This document shows positions 5,606-5,808 of a stretch of DNA of 5,808 nt, piece by piece. The notes beneath the pieces are model-generated. The model had not been told where the DNA came from, ran no database searches, and saw only the letters and a list, made by a program, of their open reading frames with translations. Position numbers and translations under genes: made by a program. This DNA is from an uncultured Bacilli bacterium (lineage in GTDB: Bacteria > Bacillota_I > Bacilli_A > RF39 > UBA660). The stretch lies in NCBI GenBank assembly GCA_947632685.1, contig CANRQD010000079.1, forward strand, positions 1 through 5,808, given 5' to 3'. Each line of letters begins with the position of its first letter. Position 1 is the first letter of the stretch.

Positions 5606-5808
5606 ATGAATAAGGTAAGTGGTTTTTTTAATAAAAGAATTATTTTAATATTAGTTCTATCAGTTATTTTAACAACATTTGTTTCTATAATAAAATATAG
5701 AGATGATGAAATTAATTATTATAATGCTGATGCTACATGGCATACATTATTAACAATTGAAGCATATAATGAAACTCCAATTTCAAGACATTTATTTCTC
5801 CCTATTGT
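5606..5808 (+). CDS. Integral membrane protein, GT-C-like N-terminus (partial, runs off the window)
   Basis: The first 67 codons are visible. ATG at 5606 has GAGGGT (5595-5600) 5 nt upstream and a promoter candidate before it. A short basic N-terminus (K3, K10, R11) precedes one hydrophobic helix (12-29). After it comes NADATWHTLL (40-49) and then ETPISRHLFLPI (56-67). A membrane helix followed by an exported loop with an acidic D-A-x-x-H site and a proline-rich stretch resembles polytopic GT-C glycosyltransferases, which use polyprenyl-phosphate sugars outside the membrane. The GT-C call is pattern recognition on a fragment only. If right, it would be a natural user of the lipid-linked sugar made by a GtrB-like enzyme in the divergent operon. 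The last codon is incomplete at the window edge; there is no stop in frame. Confidence 0.6.
   Translation, partial: MNKVSGFFNKRIILILVLSVILTTFVSIIKYRDDEINYYNADATWHTLLTIEAYNETPISRHLFLPI

Noticed and set aside
1..5808. tRNA, rRNA, CRISPR arrays, insertion sequences or riboswitches
   Set aside because: No regularly spaced repeats, transposase motifs, terminal inverted repeats or tRNA-like folds were seen; intergenic space is only 37 and 166 bp.

Overview
The window is very AT-rich (roughly a quarter G+C by eye). It uses strong AGGAG/GGAGG-type ribosome binding sites, mostly TAA stops, and TGG rather than TGA for tryptophan. This points to a low-GC Bacillota (Firmicutes) genome, possibly a gut lineage; the species cannot be named from the sequence.

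Layout: (1) Positions 1-75 hold the last codons of an upstream reading frame. Its stop overlaps the start of a leaderless M23 (LytM) peptidase of the phage-endolysin type (75-809, +). An intrinsic terminator (780-823) is folded into the 3' end of that gene and also has the right form for transcripts arriving from the other side. (2) A tightly packed four-gene operon runs leftward from 5439 to 847. In transcription order it encodes a two-domain fusion of an SDR/epimerase-like reductase and a TIM-barrel sugar isomerase/epimerase, a soluble family-2 glycosyltransferase, an FAD-dependent DAO-type oxidoreductase with a four-cysteine cluster, and a GtrB-like family-2 glycosyltransferase with two C-terminal membrane segments. 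Gene junctions are 3 bp, 2 bp and a 14-bp overlap, and each gene has its own SD. (3) A 166-bp intergenic region (5440-5605) carries divergent promoters. (4) A rightward gene starting at 5606 encodes an integral membrane protein with a GT-C-like N-terminus and runs off the window.

The operon and the divergent gene look like a module that makes or modifies a sugar and attaches it to a surface polymer through a lipid carrier: two sugar-modifying domains and a redox enzyme, a soluble glycosyltransferase, a membrane GtrB-like enzyme and a GT-C-like membrane protein. The end product is not deducible.

The most striking signal is a run of nine G in the coding strand of the FAD oxidoreductase (2837-2845), at codons 24-26. 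It lies in a loop of the Rossmann fold. A gain or loss of one G would bring a stop within about 10-13 codons. In a genome this AT-rich, such a tract near the 5' end of a glycan gene is the classic form of a slipped-strand phase-variation switch. As read here the gene is in the ON frame.
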